Assembly: GCF_050916355.1 (NCBI RefSeq)
Contig: NZ_CP136946.1
Coordinates: forward strand, 2,232,001 to 2,296,000
Direction: 5' to 3'
Length of the DNA stretch: 64,000 nt
Source: Jeongeupia wiesaeckerbachi
Lineage (GTDB): Bacteria; Pseudomonadota; Gammaproteobacteria; Burkholderiales; Chitinibacteraceae
Shown: one piece after another, positions 7,901 through 15,479 of the stretch
Position numbering within the stretch: position 1 is the stretch's first letter
Layout: every line of letters starts with the position of its first letter
The notes under the pieces: model-generated
What the model was told of the DNA's origin: nothing
Databases searched by the model: none
The model's input: only the letters and a program-made list of their open reading frames with translations
Made by a program: the position numbers and the translations under genes

Positions 7901-8541
7901 GCATCGTCGCCAACAAGGACTGGGCAACCGGCAGGAACGCCGGCTTCTCGATCGGCGGCTCCGGCGATGGCCGCTTCAAGTTCAACGTCGGCGACGGCCT
8001 CAACCGCGCCGACGGCTATCTGGCGATGCCGCTCGACAGCTGGTGCTATGTGGCGATCTGCGTCGACAAGAGCGCGAAAACGATGCGTTGCTACGCCAGC
8101 CAGGCGGCGACCGATGTCCGCGAAACCGTGGTCGGCTTCAGCAATGTCACCGGCAACATCGTGCCGAGCTATGGCCGCTGGGCGTTGAACGAGGATGGCC
8201 GCGGCGACTACTACAGCCGCACCCCGGCCGAGCGCTTTACCCTGGGGTTTGACGATGTCGCGGTGTGGACCAGGGCGCTGAGCTTCGACGAAATCAAGGC
8301 GATTGCCGCCGCGGGGCAGCCGATTGCCAGCCTGCGCGGCGGCACCCAGGTTGCCGCGCTGGCGGCGCCGTTACCGGCACAGATGTGCGCGGCGGCTTGG
8401 GTGAGTGCGGCGGCGTATGTGGCCGGCGAAACCGTCAGCTACAACGGTCACAACTACCGCGCCAAGTGGTGGACGCAGGGCGAGCGTCCGGATGCCAACA
8501 GCGGCAGTGCGCGGCCATGGGAGGATCTGGGCGTCTGCTGA
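4909..8541 (+). CDS. Tat-exported phospholipase C with two LamG-like domains and a chitin-binding module
   Basis: 1210 residues. A twin-arginine signal (RRNFLK, residues 3-8) leads the phosphoesterase domain of the phosphocholine-specific phospholipase C family: ENRSFDHYLG near 50, a Tyr/Phe/Cys-rich core near 165-180 and DENGGIFDHV near 317. Two small beta domains typical of the C-terminus of this family occupy about 460-655. A Pro/Thr linker (657-672) joins two LamG-like jelly-roll domains (about 673-902 and 913-1142) that repeat with an exact period of 240 residues. A CBM5/12-type chitin-binding module ends the protein (about 1161-1210, AWVSAAAYVAGETVSYNGHNYRA in outline, with Trp pairs and two Cys). 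ATG 4909 has GGAGAGAG just upstream. Usual family members are near 700 residues, so the C-terminal half is an addition. Confidence 0.9.
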   Translation: MNRRNFLKYGGMGAALSALPLSLQKVLAAGTPSGGSLASVAHVVILSQENRSFDHYLGTLNGVRGYSDPHPLRLPDGSSVFAQKSATGTAIWPFRLNSATTNGQCMVDVTHDWATGRQAFNGGAMDKWIPNKGNYGMAYYSRADIPFHFALSDAFTTCDHYFCSADTSTNPNRLFLMSGSNGAGLWANGASMNNDESKAFTWTTYAERLEAAGISWKMYQEADNYDDNALAWFANFKNAPTTSNLYKRGMTRFARTQFAQDVANDALPAVSWIIAPAALSEHPNHSPNGGGDYAKVFLDALASNPAVWAKTVFIYTYDENGGIFDHVVPPIPPAGTTNEWSGGYPLGLGHRIPTWLISPWSVGGWVHSQTSDHTSTLRFLERFTGVQEPNISAWRRSVCGDLMDGFDFAASGYGFPSTLPNTATLASDAAFACANLPAAKPNGEVAAPSIENGGARPLRPVAVQPNVDASVDPATKKITLTLSNGGTQGAAFDIHGYGALTFAPVFATVGSSAQTQVFDASTVASGKFDLAVHGPNSFYRRFAGNVLPTAWQGGAYPQVSVVPNPAGGIVSVTIQNRAPVAITVNVDDYLAGQRTPQPVAANASVSFNLATRSNWYDFMLLIAGDAGNTFVYEYCGHIEGGNSMTFPGRIAIAGVSPTPTPAPSPTPAPGAGFTAALLTGMSHYYRFENAGGDEVGSATLSTVGPVAFDTGGKFGTALKLDAKQAAAAYLPFDMSAGPASFTLGFWVKMPAGMTTETSVATNKDWATGKNSGISIGTTADGRFKFNIGDGKNRADGYIAMVTGSWIYVAITLDAAAKKLICYASNAAGTVSTTTVSYSNVTGNIVPSYGRWALNEDGRGDYYSRYPTERYLLEFDDLAVWNRVLSAADIQAIAAASQPIDSLNPAPTPVPSPWGAPLLTGLAHYHRFDADGSDEVAGSTATVTGPATYPASQYGNGIRLDALQAAAAFLPYDVSAANNAFTLGFWVRMPSGMGTNMTSIVANKDWATGRNAGFSIGGSGDGRFKFNVGDGLNRADGYLAMPLDSWCYVAICVDKSAKTMRCYASQAATDVRETVVGFSNVTGNIVPSYGRWALNEDGRGDYYSRTPAERFTLGFDDVAVWTRALSFDEIKAIAAAGQPIASLRGGTQVAALAAPLPAQMCAAAWVSAAAYVAGETVSYNGHNYRAKWWTQGERPDANSGSARPWEDLGVC
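6934..8340 (+). repeat. Tandem intragenic repeat, 720-base period
   Basis: The LamG-like unit and its Pro-rich linker occur twice in frame. Landmarks such as the stretch at 7438-7500 and its copy at 8158-8220 are 720 bases apart and differ at very few positions, while other parts have drifted. It is an in-frame duplication of a whole domain-plus-linker unit. Confidence 0.85.
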
Positions 8542-8560
8542 CCGCGTCGCGCCGATAAGA

Positions 8561-8586
8561 AACGCCCCGCAATGCGGGGCGTTTTT
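8561..8586 (+). terminator. Terminator after the phospholipase gene
   Basis: ACGCCCCGC-aat-GCGGGGCGTTTTT stem-loop, 20 bases after the stop. It also lies between two converging genes. Confidence 0.9.
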
Positions 8587-8599
8587 GCGTGATGGCGGC

Positions 8600-8947
8600 T
8601 TACTTGCTGCGGCCGTCGTGCGGATGGATTTTCAGGCTGGCGAGGTCGATGTCCTCGATACAGCGGACATTGATCGCGGCCACGGCGTTGCCGGCCGGGT
8701 CGACGCCCTCGCCAAACGGCGCGCAGCCACAGCTCGGGCAGAAATGATGCTTGATCACGTGTTTGTTGAAGGTGTAGGTGCTGAGGTCGTCCTCCGGCGT
8801 CAGCAGCCTGGCGCTGCTGCGCGGCACGAACCACAGCAGGTGGCCGCGGCGCTGGCAGATCGAACAGTTGCAGCTGATGACGGCGCCGATGTCGCCGTCA
8901 ACCTCAAGAACGATGCGGCCGCAGTGGCAGCTGGCGCGATGGATCAT
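8600..8947 (-). CDS. GFA/CENP-V family zinc protein
   Basis: 115 residues with the zinc-binding cysteines of the glutathione-dependent formaldehyde-activating (GFA) fold: SCHCGRIVLEV near the start, CNCSICQRRGH near 30 and CPSCGCAPFG near 72. Family members bind two zinc ions; most have no proven substrate, so a role in formaldehyde or S-hydroxymethyl-glutathione chemistry is only a family label. Two further members of the family occur at 19.6-20.4 kb. Confidence 0.85.
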   Translation of the reverse strand: MIHRASCHCGRIVLEVDGDIGAVISCNCSICQRRGHLLWFVPRSSARLLTPEDDLSTYTFNKHVIKHHFCPSCGCAPFGEGVDPAGNAVAAINVRCIEDIDLASLKIHPHDGRSK

Positions 8948-9061
8948 GGATGTTCCCTATGTTGTCGGCATGGCCGTCGTGTTTTTATAGCAAGGTGCTG
9001 CGCCAGGCGCCGGGCGGTTCCGGCCCGCCTGATGACGCCATCGGTGGAGTACGGACGTGGT

Positions 9062-9129
9062 TATAATCCGTTTGTAAGTTAGAAAATTACAAATTACTAA
9101 TGTGATACGCGGTCCGCTACAAGCGGACC
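9062..9129 (+). promoter_or_regulatory. Candidate promoter and leader hairpin of the chemoreceptor gene
   Basis: A perfect -10 box TATAAT (9062-9067) without a clear -35 is followed by an inverted repeat TGTAA-N9-TTACA (9073-9091) and by a perfect hairpin GGTCCGCT-aca-AGCGGACC (9111-9129) in the leader. No T run follows, so the hairpin is not a terminator. I could not match it to a known riboswitch. Confidence 0.4.
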
Positions 9130-9175
9130 AAACCATGTCATTTCGCCTCGCAGGGGGGCGCCGGAGCTACAAGTC

Positions 9176-10786
9176 ATGAAACTGTCCACCCGTCTGGGGC
9201 TGATCGTCGTTTGTGCGGTCGTCGGCCTTGTCATCATCGCGGGCTATGCCCTGCAAACCATACGCGCCAGCATGTTGCAGGAGCGCCGCGCTGAAATCCG
9301 CCTGCTGCTTGAGATGGCGGCCAATCAGGTCCAGTCGTTCCAGAAGCTCGAGCAGAGCGGGAAACTCAGTCGCGAGGAGGCGCAGGCGCGCGCGATCGAG
9401 GCCGCGGCTGGTCTGGCGAAGGGCGACGATTACATCTTCATCCGCAGCATGGATGCGATGATGCTGGTGCACCCGGACAAGAAACGGGTCGGCAAGGTCT
9501 ACGAAGGCAGTAAGCTGCCCGACGGTCGCACAACGCATCAGGCCTATCTTGAAGTGCTGTCGAAAGGCGATTTCGGCTTTACCGACATCGTCACCAAACG
9601 GCCGGGCAGCGATGTCCAGGTGCAGAAAATCAACGGCGTGATCAAGGTGGCCGACTGGAACTGGATTGTCGGCTTCGGCGCCTTCACCGACGACATCGAT
9701 CGTGCGTACTGGCATTACGCGATGACCTTCCTGGTGATCGGCCTGATCGTGCTGGCGGTGGTCATTGCCGTGGCGGTGATGATGTCGCGCCGCATCTATG
9801 TCCGGCTCGGCGGTGAACCCGACTACGCGACCGAGGTCGCCCAGGCCATCGCCGCCGGTGATCTGAGCCGCCGTATCGACGGCAAGGTTGCGCCGGACAG
9901 CCTGCTCGGCGCGGTCGCGACGATGCAGGCCAGCCTGCGGCAGATGATCGAAGGCATCCAGCAGGGTGCCAGCGGCCTTGGTCAGGCGGCCGCGAGCCTG
10001 TCCGGGCAGATGACGCAGATCAATCAGGCCGCGCGGCAATCGTCGGATGCGACGGCGGCCACGGCGGCGGCGATCGAGCAGATGTCGGTCAGCGTCGACC
10101 AGATTTCCGAGAGCGCCCGTGAAACCGAAAGCAATTCATCGCGCTCGACCGAGCTGGCGACGCAGGGCGAATCGCTGGTCAACAACGCGTCGTCCGATAT
10201 CCAGCGCGTGTCGACGCAGATCGACGATGCGTCGACGCTGATTGCCGGCCTCGACGAGCGTTCGCGTGAAATCGACGGCATCGCCCGGGTCATCAAGGAC
10301 ATCGCCGATCAGACCAATTTGCTGGCCTTGAACGCGGCGATCGAGGCGGCGCGCGCCGGCGAGCAGGGGCGCGGTTTTGCGGTGGTGGCGGACGAAGTGC
10401 GCAAGCTGGCCGAGCGCACCACGCAGGCCACCGGTGAAATCGCCACGATGACGCAGGCGATCCAGACCGATACCGATTCGGTGGTGAGCAGCATGAATGC
10501 GGTGAAGCCGCAGGTGGCGCGCGGCGTCGAGATGGCCGGCAAGGCTGCCGAGGCGCTGCGCGAAATCAGCATCGGTTCGGCGTCGACGCTGGCGAAGATC
10601 CGCGACGTGGCCAACGCCACGGCCGAGCAGAGCGTGGCCAGTGCCAGCGTTGCCAGCAATGTCGAACGCATCGCCAATATGGTCGAATCGTCGGCCGATT
10701 CGGTCGCCGCCGCCAACCGCAATGTGCAGCAGCTCGAGGCGCTGTCGGCCGAGCTGAAAAACTCGGTCGCCCGTTTCCGGCTCTGA
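9176..10786 (+). CDS. Methyl-accepting chemotaxis protein with a periplasmic Cache domain
   Basis: 536 residues. First membrane helix at about 8-27, a single-Cache type sensor of about 150 residues (with DYIFIRSMD and DWNWIVGFGAF), second helix at about 185-207, a HAMP segment, then the long coiled-coil signalling domain. The hairpin tip is the highly conserved IADQTNLLALNAAIEAARAG near 375. The C-terminus (SVARFRL) lacks the NWETF-type pentapeptide that tethers CheR/CheB. Small-molecule ligand unknown; small Cache domains often bind carboxylates. Stand-alone gene with its own terminator. Confidence 0.93.
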   Translation: MKLSTRLGLIVVCAVVGLVIIAGYALQTIRASMLQERRAEIRLLLEMAANQVQSFQKLEQSGKLSREEAQARAIEAAAGLAKGDDYIFIRSMDAMMLVHPDKKRVGKVYEGSKLPDGRTTHQAYLEVLSKGDFGFTDIVTKRPGSDVQVQKINGVIKVADWNWIVGFGAFTDDIDRAYWHYAMTFLVIGLIVLAVVIAVAVMMSRRIYVRLGGEPDYATEVAQAIAAGDLSRRIDGKVAPDSLLGAVATMQASLRQMIEGIQQGASGLGQAAASLSGQMTQINQAARQSSDATAATAAAIEQMSVSVDQISESARETESNSSRSTELATQGESLVNNASSDIQRVSTQIDDASTLIAGLDERSREIDGIARVIKDIADQTNLLALNAAIEAARAGEQGRGFAVVADEVRKLAERTTQATGEIATMTQAIQTDTDSVVSSMNAVKPQVARGVEMAGKAAEALREISIGSASTLAKIRDVANATAEQSVASASVASNVERIANMVESSADSVAAANRNVQQLEALSAELKNSVARFRL

Positions 10787-10806
10787 TCACGCGGCGGCGA
10801 CACAAC

Positions 10807-10838
10807 AAAAAACGCACATCCACGGATGTGCGTTTTTT
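10807..10838 (+). terminator. Bidirectional terminator
   Basis: AAAAACGCACATCC-ac-GGATGTGCGTTTTTT between the converging chemoreceptor and yjdM genes, with A and T runs on both sides. Confidence 0.92.
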
Positions 10839-10867
10839 CATGGGCGTGAAATGAGCGTGAACGGCGT

Positions 10868-11206
10868 TCAGGCTTTTTTCAGGAAACAGGCCTTGAGCAT
10901 GAACTGGCCGGCATCCAGCTTGCAGTCGACTTCGTGATCGCCGCTGCCGACGAGGCGGATGCTTTTGACCTTGCTGCCCTGCTTGAGCGTGATCGACGAA
11001 CCCTTGACCTTCAGATCCTTGATCAGCACCACCGCATCGCCATCGTGCAGCACCGTGCCGTTGGCATCGCGCACCACGCGGGCCTCGTCGTCGGTCGTGG
11101 CCGCCTGCGGGTGCCACTCGTGGCCGCAATCGGCGCAGACGTAGTTGTCGCCGTCCGGGTAGGTGTTCTCCATCGCGCATTGCGGACAGGCGGGAAGGGT
11201 CGACAT
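10868..11206 (-). CDS. yjdM: Zinc-ribbon protein YjdM (PhnA family)
   Basis: 112 residues. An N-terminal zinc ribbon with CPQC and CADC pairs (residues 7-10 and 24-27) is followed by the PhnA domain with GDAVVLIKDLKVKGSS. E. coli YjdM has this architecture; despite the old phn name it is not required for phosphonate use and its role is unclear. ATG 11206 is chosen because it starts directly before the ribbon; longer in-frame starts add a non-conserved tail. Confidence 0.88.
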   Translation of the reverse strand: MSTLPACPQCAMENTYPDGDNYVCADCGHEWHPQAATTDDEARVVRDANGTVLHDGDAVVLIKDLKVKGSSITLKQGSKVKSIRLVGSGDHEVDCKLDAGQFMLKACFLKKA

Positions 11207-11423
11207 GGCAGGGCTCCGGTTCGTTGCAAGCCCGGCAGTATAGCCGGCGAGGCGCTCAGCTCCGCGGGCAGTATGCACACGTGGGCGACGGCTGCGGGTT
11301 GGGGGCTGAAACTGTCTTCAGTCCGATCAATAATGTCGTTTTGCTGTCATGACAATTGGCTAAACCGGTGAATCCGGTTATTCAGACATGGCGCTGGCCG
11401 ACAGCGCATACGACGGAGCAAGC

Positions 11424-12128
11424 ATGGAGCCAGGGAAATACATCGACGCGGTGGATGACGCGACCGTACGCGGAGCATTGCGCGACTTGCTGGCGGGGTA
11501 CCTGAACCCGGCCTTCAGCGCCTTGCCCAAGCAGGAGGTCGAGCTGCTGTTCCTGAACGCACTTGCCAAGATCGGTGCGATCGACGCCGATCCGGAGCTG
11601 TACGAGCTGGTGAGCAAGCTGCGCGTGACGCGGGCCAAGGCGCGCGGGCTGATCTACGCACGCGAGCTGCGGCGCTCGTCCGAGGCCGAGCTGGATGCCA
11701 AGGTGAAGGCGCTGCTGAAAAAGCCGCTGATCCAGAAAGAAGGCGAGGCCTTCGTGCTCGAGGTCGAGAACCCGCTGGTGTCCGACCATTTGCGTGCCAA
11801 GGTGAAGCAGCTGGGCTATCTGTCGGACGGCTCGTTCTCGCCGAGCATCGTCAAGCTCGGCCTTGATGCGATCTCGGCGCTGGCCGAAGCATCGGTCGCC
11901 GACGCCGACAAGGAGTCGCTGCGCCTTGCGCTCGTCGCCGCCGGCGCACCGGATACCTCGCTCAGGGGCATTTTCAAGGCGGCGATCAAGAAGGTGGCGA
12001 GCAAGGTCGCCGCCGATACCGGCGAGGCGCTGATGGACAAGGTGTCGGATTACATGTCGCCGCTGATCGATGCGAGCGTCGATGCGATTCTGGAAAAAGC
12101 CGGCGAACTGTTCGACGGCGACGATTGA
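11424..12128 (+). CDS. Conserved-looking protein of unknown function
   Basis: 234 residues, soluble, mostly helical, acidic at the C-terminus (EKAGELFDGDD). No signal peptide and no motif I recognise. A winged-helix-like stretch may exist around LRRSSEAELDAKVKALLKKP but this is a guess. ATG 11424 is preferred over ATG 11388 because GGAG lies six bases before it. The next gene starts 43 bases downstream with a good GGGGAGG, so the two may be co-transcribed. Confidence 0.6.
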   Translation: MEPGKYIDAVDDATVRGALRDLLAGYLNPAFSALPKQEVELLFLNALAKIGAIDADPELYELVSKLRVTRAKARGLIYARELRRSSEAELDAKVKALLKKPLIQKEGEAFVLEVENPLVSDHLRAKVKQLGYLSDGSFSPSIVKLGLDAISALAEASVADADKESLRLALVAAGAPDTSLRGIFKAAIKKVASKVAADTGEALMDKVSDYMSPLIDASVDAILEKAGELFDGDD

Positions 12129-12171
12129 TGCACCGGCCGGCGCCGCCGGCCACATACCGGGGAGGATGGAC

Positions 12172-12561
12172 ATGAAGGCAAGCGGTACGTTCGAAGTCGA
12201 CCTGCACGCGCTGGCATTGCACGACGCGGCCGATGGCACGCTGGGGCGGCGGGCGATCGACAAGCGCTTTAGCGGAGATCTGGTCGCGACCAGCGTCGGC
12301 GAGATGCTGTCGGCCGGTACGGCGGTGCAGGGTTCGGCGGGCTATGTGGCGATCGAGCGGGTCAGCGGCACGCTGGCCGGCCGCGCCGGTGGTTTCACGC
12401 TGCAACACAGCGGCACGATGACGCGTGGCACGCCGCAGCTGTCGGTGTCGGTCGTGCCCGATTCGGGGACCGGCGAGCTGAGCGGCCTCTGCGGGACGCT
12501 GGCGATCCGCATTGAAGGTGGCCGGCATTTTTATGATTTCGACTACCGCTTCGATGCATGA
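12172..12561 (+). CDS. DUF3224 domain protein
   Basis: 129 residues. The pattern matches the DUF3224 beta-barrel family: GTFEVDL at the start, RFSGDLVATSVGEML, GYVAIERVSGTLAGRAGGF, LQHSGTM and a closing GTGELSGLCGTL-type strand followed by HFYDFDY. Function is not known for the family. ATG 12172 is chosen over ATG 12166 because GGAGG (12161-12165) is correctly spaced only for the former. Confidence 0.85.
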   Translation: MKASGTFEVDLHALALHDAADGTLGRRAIDKRFSGDLVATSVGEMLSAGTAVQGSAGYVAIERVSGTLAGRAGGFTLQHSGTMTRGTPQLSVSVVPDSGTGELSGLCGTLAIRIEGGRHFYDFDYRFDA

Positions 12562-12592
12562 CGCGCTCGTCCGGACAGACTCAGAGGTGATG

Positions 12593-13039
12593 ATGACTCC
12601 CCGATTGAATCCGTTTGCGGCGGCGCCGCAGCTGATGCAGGCCGTGCTCGATCTCGAGGCGCAGGTGAAGCAATGCGGTCTTGAGCATTCGCTGATCGAG
12701 CTGGTCAAGGTGCGCGCATCGCAGCTCAACGGCTGCGCCTACTGCATTCATATGCACACGACCGATGCGCGCGCCGCCGGCGAGCGCGAGGAGCGCTTGT
12801 ACCTGCTCGATGCCTGGCGGGAGGCGCCGCTGTACACCGGGCGTGAACGCGCTGCGCTGGGCTGGACCGAGGCGCTGACGCGTGGCGCGCCGATCCATGC
12901 GCGCGACGCCGACTACGCGGCCTTGCAGGCCGAATTCAGCGCCGAAGAGCAGGTGAAACTGACGGTCCTGATCGGCATGATCAATCTGTGGAACCGGATC
13001 GCGATCGGATTCGCCTCGGTGCCGGACGTTGGCCGCTGA
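12593..13039 (+). CDS. Carboxymuconolactone decarboxylase / AhpD-like protein
   Basis: 148 residues of the AhpD-like all-helical fold. The redox pair CAYCIHMHT (CXXC plus histidine) after ELVKVRASQLNG is the family signature and suggests alkylhydroperoxidase-type peroxide reduction rather than decarboxylation. The second helix set includes LTVLIGMINLWNRIAI. ATG 12593 is preferred over the adjacent ATG 12590 because of the AGAGG spacing. It follows the DUF3224 gene by about 30 bases and could share its transcript. Confidence 0.87.
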   Translation: MTPRLNPFAAAPQLMQAVLDLEAQVKQCGLEHSLIELVKVRASQLNGCAYCIHMHTTDARAAGEREERLYLLDAWREAPLYTGRERAALGWTEALTRGAPIHARDADYAALQAEFSAEEQVKLTVLIGMINLWNRIAIGFASVPDVGR

Positions 13040-13040
13040 G

Positions 13041-14228
13041 TCAGCGCGGGGCGGCGAAATGCGCCAGCAGGTCGAGCGCGGTCTGCGCCAGCCAGGCGGC
13101 GCCGAGCGGTAGCGCGGTTTCGTCGACGATCATTTTCGGGCTGTGCAGCGAGTACGGGCTGCGCTCCGGCCCCTGCGTGCCGAGCAGTGCGAAGCACGAC
13201 GGCACGGCCTGCGCGGTGAACGAGAAATCCTCGCCGCCCATCAGTGGCGGCAGCTCGAACAAGGCGTCGTCGCCGAGCACCTGTCGCGCCGAGTTGCGGG
13301 CGATGGCAGCGATGCCGGCATCGTTCATCGTCACCGGATAGCCATTGGCGATCCGGCAATCGATCGTGGTGCCGTGCATCGCGGCAGTGTGTTCGCAGAT
13401 CGCGGCGATACGGGCATGCACATGGGCACGGGTGGCCATGTCCAGCGTGCGGATCGTGCCGGTCAGCCGCACCGAATCGGCGACGATATTGGTCGCCGAG
13501 CCGCCGTGGATGGTGCCGATGCTGACGACGGCGGTGTCGGTCGGGCCGACATTGCGCGCGACGACGGTCTGCAGCGTGGTGACGATCTGCGCTGCGATGA
13601 CGATGGCGTCGATGCCGGCCTGCGGCGACACGCCGGCGTGCGCGGCGCGGCCGTGAACGACGATCTCGACCTCGTCGCTGGCGGCCATCACCGCGCCGTC
13701 GCGGATCGAGATCTTGCCGGTCGGCATCACCGGGACCTGATGCAGCGCGATCGCGGCGCTGGCGCCGACGTGTACGCCCTCCTTGACCATACGCTGTCCG
13801 CCGGACCAGCCGTTCGGATCGTCGTAACAGCCTTCCTCGGCCGGCTGGAACACGAAGCGCACGGTGCCGGCGAAGTCGGCGTCGAGCAGCAGCCGGGCGG
13901 CACCCAGCCCCATCGCGACGTGGGTATCGTGGCCGCAGGCGTGCATCACGCCGGGCGTCGTCGACGCGTAGGGCAGGCCGGTGTCCTCGGTGATCGGCAG
14001 CGCATCCATGTCGGCGCGGATGATGACGATCGGGCCGTCGCCTTTCTTCAGCTCGGCGACGACGCCGGTGCCGGCAATCCCGCCGCGGTAGGGCAGGCCG
14101 AGCGCGACCAGCTGGGCGATCACCCTTTGCGCGGTGCGCGTCTCGCGATAGCCCAGCTCCGGATGCTGGTGAATGTCGCGACGGATCGCGACGATGTCGT
14201 CGCGGAGGGCTTCGGCTTGGGCACGCAT
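13041..14228 (-). CDS. M20 family amidohydrolase (hippurate/N-acyl-amino-acid hydrolase type)
   Basis: 395 residues with the M20D layout: RRDIHQHPELGYRE at the start, RADMDALPI, the metal-binding HACGHDTH near 100, the PAEEG catalytic glutamate, the dimerisation-domain HGRAAHAG and the late metal site MGGEDFSF. Enzymes of this group are cytoplasmic and split N-acylated amino acids such as hippurate or acetyl-amino acids using two divalent metals. ATG 14228 is chosen because the upstream in-frame extension is unrelated to the family. Confidence 0.92.
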   Translation of the reverse strand: MRAQAEALRDDIVAIRRDIHQHPELGYRETRTAQRVIAQLVALGLPYRGGIAGTGVVAELKKGDGPIVIIRADMDALPITEDTGLPYASTTPGVMHACGHDTHVAMGLGAARLLLDADFAGTVRFVFQPAEEGCYDDPNGWSGGQRMVKEGVHVGASAAIALHQVPVMPTGKISIRDGAVMAASDEVEIVVHGRAAHAGVSPQAGIDAIVIAAQIVTTLQTVVARNVGPTDTAVVSIGTIHGGSATNIVADSVRLTGTIRTLDMATRAHVHARIAAICEHTAAMHGTTIDCRIANGYPVTMNDAGIAAIARNSARQVLGDDALFELPPLMGGEDFSFTAQAVPSCFALLGTQGPERSPYSLHSPKMIVDETALPLGAAWLAQTALDLLAHFAAPR

Positions 14229-14375
14229 GATTTGAGAGTCCTTTACTGAGCGAGCGGCAAAACCCAGCGCAGCGGTGCTGGCAAGGCGCACGACGCGTCC
14301 CTCAAGGGGACTCCCTGCGGTCGCAACAGTACAGGGAGCGCGTGCAACGCCGCTTCAGGGTTTTGCTGCTCGCGA

Positions 14376-15413
14376 CTACAGGGCGGGGCTGTGATATTGA
14401 CGGTATAGCTTTTCGATGCCGGCTTCGAGTTCCGCCGACAACACGATTTCGCTGCCGCCGATGTTTTCGCTCAGCTGCGCCAGCGTCGTCGCGCCGATGA
14501 TGGTGCTGGCGACGAACCAGCGGCTATGGACGAAGGCCAGCGCCAGTTGGGCCGGACTCAGGCCGTGTTCGAGCGCCAGCTGGGCGTAGGCGGCGACGGC
14601 ATCGTCGACGAAGGGCTTGCGGTAACGCGAGCCGAAGGCCGGGAAGCGGGTCAGCCGGCCGTCCAGCGGGTGATCGGCAATGTATTTGCCCGACAGCAGG
14701 CCAAAGGCCAGCGGGCTGTAGACCAGCAGCGAGACCTGTTCGCGGTGGCAAGCTTCGACCAGCCCGGCCTCGAAGGTCCGGTTGATCAGGTTGTAGACGT
14801 TCTGGATCGTCTTGATCCGCGGCAGGCCGGCGGCGTCGGCGACCGAGCCCCACTTCGCCACGCCCCAGGCGGTTTCGTTCGACGTGCCGAGGTAGCGCAC
14901 CTTGCCGGCGGCGACAAGCCGGGACAGCGCTTCGAGCTGTTCGTCGATCTCCGGCATGTCGGGTTTTTCATCGGCCGGGTCGTACTGGCTGCTGCCGAAC
15001 ATCGGCACCGCGCGTGCCGGCCAGTGCACCTGATACAGGTCGATGTAGTCGGTCTGGAGGCGTGCCAGCGAGGCGTCGCAGGCGGCGACAATTTGCGCGG
15101 CGTTCAGTTGCGGGCCGCCACGAATCCAGTCCATGCCGCGATTCGGGCCGGCGACCTTGGTTGCAACGATGAGCTGGTCGCGCGGCTGCTTCACCAGCCA
15201 GCTGCCGACGTATTCCTCGGTGCGCCCCTGCGTCGCGGCCTTGGCCGGCACCGGATACATTTCGGCGGCGTCGATGAAGTTGATGCCTGCCGCGCGGGCG
15301 GCGTCGAGCTGTTCGTGCGCGTCGCGCTCGCTGTTCTGCTCGCCGAAGGTCATCGTGCCGAGGCAGATCGACGAGACCTTCAGATCGGTGCCGGGCAGGG
15401 TGCGGTATTGCAT
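14376..15413 (-). CDS. tas: NADP(H)-dependent aldo-keto reductase Tas
   Basis: 345 residues with an aldo-keto reductase barrel that follows E. coli Tas closely: LGTMTFGEQNSE at 18-29, INFIDAAEMYPVP with catalytic Asp/Tyr, the catalytic Lys in VATKVAGP, the His of QVHWP and the nucleotide site near ASTIIGATTLAQL. ATG 15413 matches the usual MQY start and sits seven bases after GGAGA; the ATG two codons earlier is too close to it. It oxidises/reduces carbonyl substrates in the cytoplasm; physiological substrate not known. Confidence 0.93.
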   Translation of the reverse strand: MQYRTLPGTDLKVSSICLGTMTFGEQNSERDAHEQLDAARAAGINFIDAAEMYPVPAKAATQGRTEEYVGSWLVKQPRDQLIVATKVAGPNRGMDWIRGGPQLNAAQIVAACDASLARLQTDYIDLYQVHWPARAVPMFGSSQYDPADEKPDMPEIDEQLEALSRLVAAGKVRYLGTSNETAWGVAKWGSVADAAGLPRIKTIQNVYNLINRTFEAGLVEACHREQVSLLVYSPLAFGLLSGKYIADHPLDGRLTRFPAFGSRYRKPFVDDAVAAYAQLALEHGLSPAQLALAFVHSRWFVASTIIGATTLAQLSENIGGSEIVLSAELEAGIEKLYRQYHSPAL

Positions 15414-15431
15414 CGTCATTCTCCAAAACGC

Positions 15432-15455
15432 GGAAAGCCGGCGAGCCGGCTTTCC
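15432..15455 (-). terminator. Stem-loop between the TraB/GumN gene and tas
   Basis: GGAAAGCCGGC-ga-GCCGGCTTTCC, a perfect 11-pair stem 25 bases after the stop of the upstream minus-strand gene. There is no T run, so it may be a weak terminator or an RNA-stabilising hairpin. Confidence 0.6.
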
Positions 15456-15479
15456 ATGGTGTTGTGCTGCCAGAGACTA

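Noticed and set aside
9100..9175. A cyclic di-GMP (GEMM) riboswitch before the chemoreceptor
   Set aside because: The AAACC after the hairpin hints at it, but the conserved GEMM core and tetraloop receptor are absent.
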